From: Runella sp.
GTDB lineage: Bacteria > Bacteroidota > Bacteroidia > Cytophagales > Spirosomataceae
Direction of reading: 5' to 3'
Length of the DNA: 37,275 bases
NCBI RefSeq assembly: GCF_027484545.1
Contig: NZ_JAIXST010000035.1
Span: 1 to 37,275, forward strand
Below the pieces are notes generated by a model. It worked only from the letters and a program-made list of their open reading frames with translations. It ran no database searches and was not told where the DNA came from. Below are positions 34,453 through 37,275 of the stretch, piece after piece. How positions within the stretch are numbered: position 1 is the first letter of the stretch; each line of letters starts with the position of its first letter. The position numbers were made by a program, and so were the translations under genes.

Positions 34453-35646
34453 ATGATGACTACTGTAAAAACAATATTGATCGTAGAAGATGAACCAATG
34501 ACCCGCAAATTGTTGCAACACATGTTGGGAAAAACATATAATGTAATTGCTTGTGACAGTGCTAAAAAAGGGCTTCACTGTCTAAAAACTAACTCAACCA
34601 TTGATTGTGTCCTCAGCGATTTGTACATGCCCGAAATCGATGGTAAAGAATTTGTTCGTCAGATTCGTCAAAATGCACTTTGGGCTAAAATACCCATTAT
34701 TATACTTTCAGGAGCGCAGGAAAGCGATATTAGAATCAATTGCTTAGAAATTGGAGCAGACGATTTTATTACCAAGCCTTTCAACCCGAAGGAAGTTCAG
34801 TTAACAATAGCAGCCATCCTCCGCAGAAATCATTATGTAGGCAATCATAAAAAAGACGATACGGCGGTTGTTAGCCCAACCCCGTTGGTACAGAAATATA
34901 TGCCTTGGTAGAAACGTCTACTCGATATTATAGTATCGGGAGCCGCGCTATTATTCTTAACACCTCTGTTTTTAATCATAAGTGTGTTGATAAAACTTGA
35001 TTCAAAAGGGGCTATTATTTATAAATCAAGGCGTGTAGGAGCAAAATACCGAATTTTTGATTTGTACAAATTCCGCACAATGCGTACCGACGCTGACCGT
35101 CTTCTCTCCAAAATGAGTGATTTGAATATGTATAATCAAACAAAGACCACTACTGAAGACAACCTTGGTCTTTGCAGTTCCTGCGGCGGTATAAAAGACC
35201 ATTGCAGAAATCAGCTATTTAAAGAAGGCATGATGATTTGCGAAAAGAATTATTTACAGACAATAGGAAAAGAAGCCGCCTTCAAAAAGTTTCAGAACGA
35301 CCCACGAGTGACAAAATTGGGAAGTTTTTTAAGAAACAGCAGCCTTGATGAGTTACCACAACTTTAGAACATTTTTATCGGAGATATGTCGTTGGTAGGA
35401 AACCGTCCTTTACCGTTGTACGAAGCGGAAAAATTGACAACAGATGCTGCCATAGGGCGTTTTGATGCCCCCGCTGGGCTAACGGGGTTGTGGCAGGTAA
35501 CCAAACGCGGTAAAGGTAAAAAGGATATGTCAGCTGTGGAACGTATTGAGTTGGATATTAAATATGCCAAGCATGTATCCCCAAAAATGGATTTACGAAT
35601 CATTGGCCAAACATTCCCCGCTTTGCTTCAATCTGAAAATGTTTAA
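34453..35646 (+). pseudogene. Receiver-sugar transferase fusion interrupted by two in-frame TAG codons
   Basis: All three pieces are in one frame. Codons 1-152 are a receiver (LIVEDEP, phospho-acceptor VLSDLYMPEIDG Asp 56, FITKPF Lys 108). After TAG at 34909 the frame continues KRLLDIIVSGAALLFLTPLF, a membrane helix, then KSRRVGAKYRIFDLYKFRTM, the bacterial sugar transferase domain that passes hexose-1-phosphate to undecaprenyl phosphate. A cysteine cluster (CSSCGGIKDHC) follows. TAG at 35365 replaces the Trp of the conserved DELPQLWN motif, then NIFIGDMSLVGNRPLPLYEA completes the enzyme. Several other genes here end in TAG, so recoding is unlikely. Nonsense decay or sequence error fit best. 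It would start exopolysaccharide synthesis. Confidence 0.85.
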
Positions 35647-36004
35647 TTGACTTTTAAAAGCGCGTCTCATTAAATACGTACCGATAATTGCATTCTTACC
35701 AATAATTCCCATTATACGATTTCTGTAATCCAACTATTAGGTAGAATTGAAAATTCATCCAAAGCGACTTTGGAATAGGAAGTGGCAATACAGTATCTCT
35801 TCAAAAATAGTTGAGTACCTGAAAATAACACAGAAAAGAAGTTGTTTGCATTAAACCTCCTTTCCTGACGCCGACAGAGTTCAAAACTCTTGCCGGCATT
35901 TTTTATGGGTTTTAGACTCAAAAAAGCCTCATTTTCCTCCAAAAAACGGGCTTTTAAGCCTCTTTGTCGAAATCCGCCGATGAAGGCTTCTGGATAGAGT
36001 AATT
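35647..36004. other. Intergenic region with one terminator, no gene
   Basis: 358 bp between the sugar transferase and the Wzz-like gene. It holds the hairpin at 35870-35904 and, at 36000-36007, a TAATTTTG box that overlaps the putative start of the next gene. A 110-residue reverse frame across it has no family features and is taken as chance. Confidence 0.5.
35870..35904 (+). terminator. Imperfect hairpin terminator
   Basis: GCCGACAGAGTT pairs with AACTCTTGCCGGC around CAA, with a small internal mismatch, followed by ATTTTTTAT. It probably ends the sugar transferase transcript, about 220 bp after the stop. Confidence 0.65.
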
Positions 36005-37171
36005 TTGATTCATCAAAAAATAAAAACTGATCACTTCTTGACAATTCCGCAATTGATTCGACAGATAAAAAACCATTGGTTGTTGATAATTACACTTCCT
36101 TCACTTATTGCCGGCTTTATCTTCTTTTTGACACGAAATGAAATATGTGAGTATAATCCCAATGCAGTAATTTATACGGGTTTGACTTCAGTTCGGACTC
36201 TCGAATCAGGGCAAAACGACCAGATTGATTATTTTACGATAAACAATTCCTTCGATAATATCCTCACTATAGTCAAATCGCGCAGCACGCTTGAAGAGGT
36301 GGGTATCCGATTACTGGCGGCTCACTTAATGTTGCGTCAGCCTAATCCTGCCGTTGCCAACAACCACACCATCAAACATCTGCAAACGGTTCTTCCGGAA
36401 TCTGTTAGAAACCAGATTGTTAATTTCTCTTCGCCCGAACGCACAGTCGAAAATATTTGTCGCTATTCTGAAATGCCCGGGAATATCATTTCCGAAAAGC
36501 TGCTCAATGTCAACGATGAACCCTACAATGCAAAGGGAATTAGAGCCAAACTCACCGCAATTCGCGAAGGAACAAGCGATATGGTACGATTGAATTACCT
36601 ATCTACCGATCCAGCCGTAGCAAAACAAACGCTCGAACTCATCAACTTGGTATTTAGGCGTCGGTATCAGGAACTTAAAATGAGTGAAACCCGCACCGAC
36701 ATTGAAAATTTGCACGAACTCAACAACTCAAAAAACGGAGTTTCTGCCAAAAATCTTTTTCAGAATTGGATAAATTCTACAAGTGTACAAGTATTGGATG
36801 CACCAAAACTCGCTGACCAACCGGAAAGCTCTAACCGTATACTACTGACTGTCATAGGGTTTACAGTCGGATTTATTTTCTCAATCGGATTTAGTATCGG
36901 TAAAACCTATTTTAACAAAAGGATTAAAAATCCCAAACGCGCCGAACACCTCACTGGTCTGCGTTTTACCGGCGCTTTACCACATTTTAAGGATGATTTA
37001 AAACAGTTTCCATGGGGAGCAATCGAACATCAAACAATCAATCAATGTATCTCTAAACTCAAAAAATGGTCTAATCAGCAAACTCATTTGGTAGTAATTG
37101 CCAGTTCAAGAGAAGGCGAAGGCAAAAGTTTTTTCACAAAAAAACTGGTTCGACAGCTTAGTAACGTGTAA
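36005..37171 (+). pseudogene. Shortened Wzz / BY-kinase-type polysaccharide chain-length protein
   Basis: 388 residues with no ATG at the start (TTG 36005). TM1 is HWLLIITLPSLIAGFIFFL, then a Wzz periplasmic region (FTINNSFDNILTIVKSRSTL, then LNYLSTDPAVAKQTLELINL), and TM2 RILLTVIGFTVGFIFSIGFS. Relatives have a long coiled coil between these; here only a remnant such as ELNNSKNGVSAKNLFQNWIN is left, then VQVLDAP. The C-terminus reaches the BY-kinase Walker A (VVIASSREGEGKSFF) and stops 16 residues later, losing Walker A', Walker B and the Tyr cluster. It would control exopolysaccharide length and export. Loss of the coiled coil and kinase core suggests decay, though a compact Wzz without kinase could still be made. 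Confidence 0.7.
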
Positions 37172-37275
37172 ATAATAAGCTGGTCAATTTCTGCCTTTTA
37201 CAAGGTAGTTCCATTTGGGTCTTTTATCATCAAATAATATGAATGTCTCTATATTATCTCTAAACTTTTGACAAA

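Noticed and set aside
34453-35646. Genome-wide recoding of TAG as an amino acid
   Set aside because: Many intact genes in the window end with TAG at the expected length, so TAG works as a normal stop.
35712-36044. 110-residue reverse frame between the sugar transferase and Wzz-like genes
   Set aside because: No signal, domain or leader; it spans a terminator hairpin and overlaps the start of the next gene.

Overview
This window looks like a chromosomal stretch from a Bacteroidota member, most likely of the order Cytophagales (Runella / Dyadobacter / Spirosoma type). The signs are TonB receptors with a CarboxypepD_reg-like N-terminus, many Sec lipoproteins, BF3164/DUF4221-type propeller proteins, TANNTTTG promoter boxes, A-rich leaders instead of strong Shine-Dalgarno sites, and a receiver-sugar transferase fusion. 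No species can be named from the sequence alone.

Layout. (1) 1-15860: an RND efflux locus interrupted by accessory DNA. A partial RND permease is at 1-425 (minus strand), a lipoprotein membrane-fusion protein (MFP) at 7653-8726, and a second RND permease at 12726-15860. Between these lie two parallel cassettes. Each runs in the order LuxR-type HTH gene, small secreted Cys-rich peptide(s), propeller lipoprotein, CxxC lipoprotein (cassette 1: 954-6143, very AT-rich, with an added glycosyltransferase and a second propeller; cassette 2: 8734-11659). Between the cassettes are copies of a 132-135 bp element with 24 bp inverted ends, and a DUF433/DUF5615 toxin-antitoxin pair lying between the 5' remnant of a second MFP gene and the intact MFP gene. 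(2) 16085-25234: housekeeping-type genes. These are two parvulin foldases plus a MoxR ATPase, a lipocalin-like lipoprotein, a DUF4198 protein, a Uma2 protein and a MaeB-type malic enzyme. (3) 25397-31427: a type III restriction-modification locus in which a RecF-like AAA ATPase and a DUF4276 protein sit between mod and res, all packed as one operon. (4) 31677-37275: a damaged exopolysaccharide region. It holds a TonB receptor fused in frame to the C-terminal half of a methyltransferase, a receiver-sugar transferase gene with two in-frame TAG codons, and a shortened Wzz/BY-kinase gene.

How the parts may work together. The repeated LuxR / peptide / propeller / CxxC order suggests a surface or periplasmic peptide system with paired lipoproteins; its function is unknown, and that is the main candidate for something undescribed. 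The type III locus with its nested ATPase/DUF4276 pair looks like a composite anti-phage unit. Four GC-rich hairpin-forming insertions lie in frame inside coding regions (two in the RND permease, two in mod), which resembles palindromic-element spread into genes. Several genes (1686-2931, 31677-34046, 34453-35646, 36005-37171) carry frameshifts, fusions, stops or deletions. Some of these could be assembly errors; read-level checks would separate the cases.
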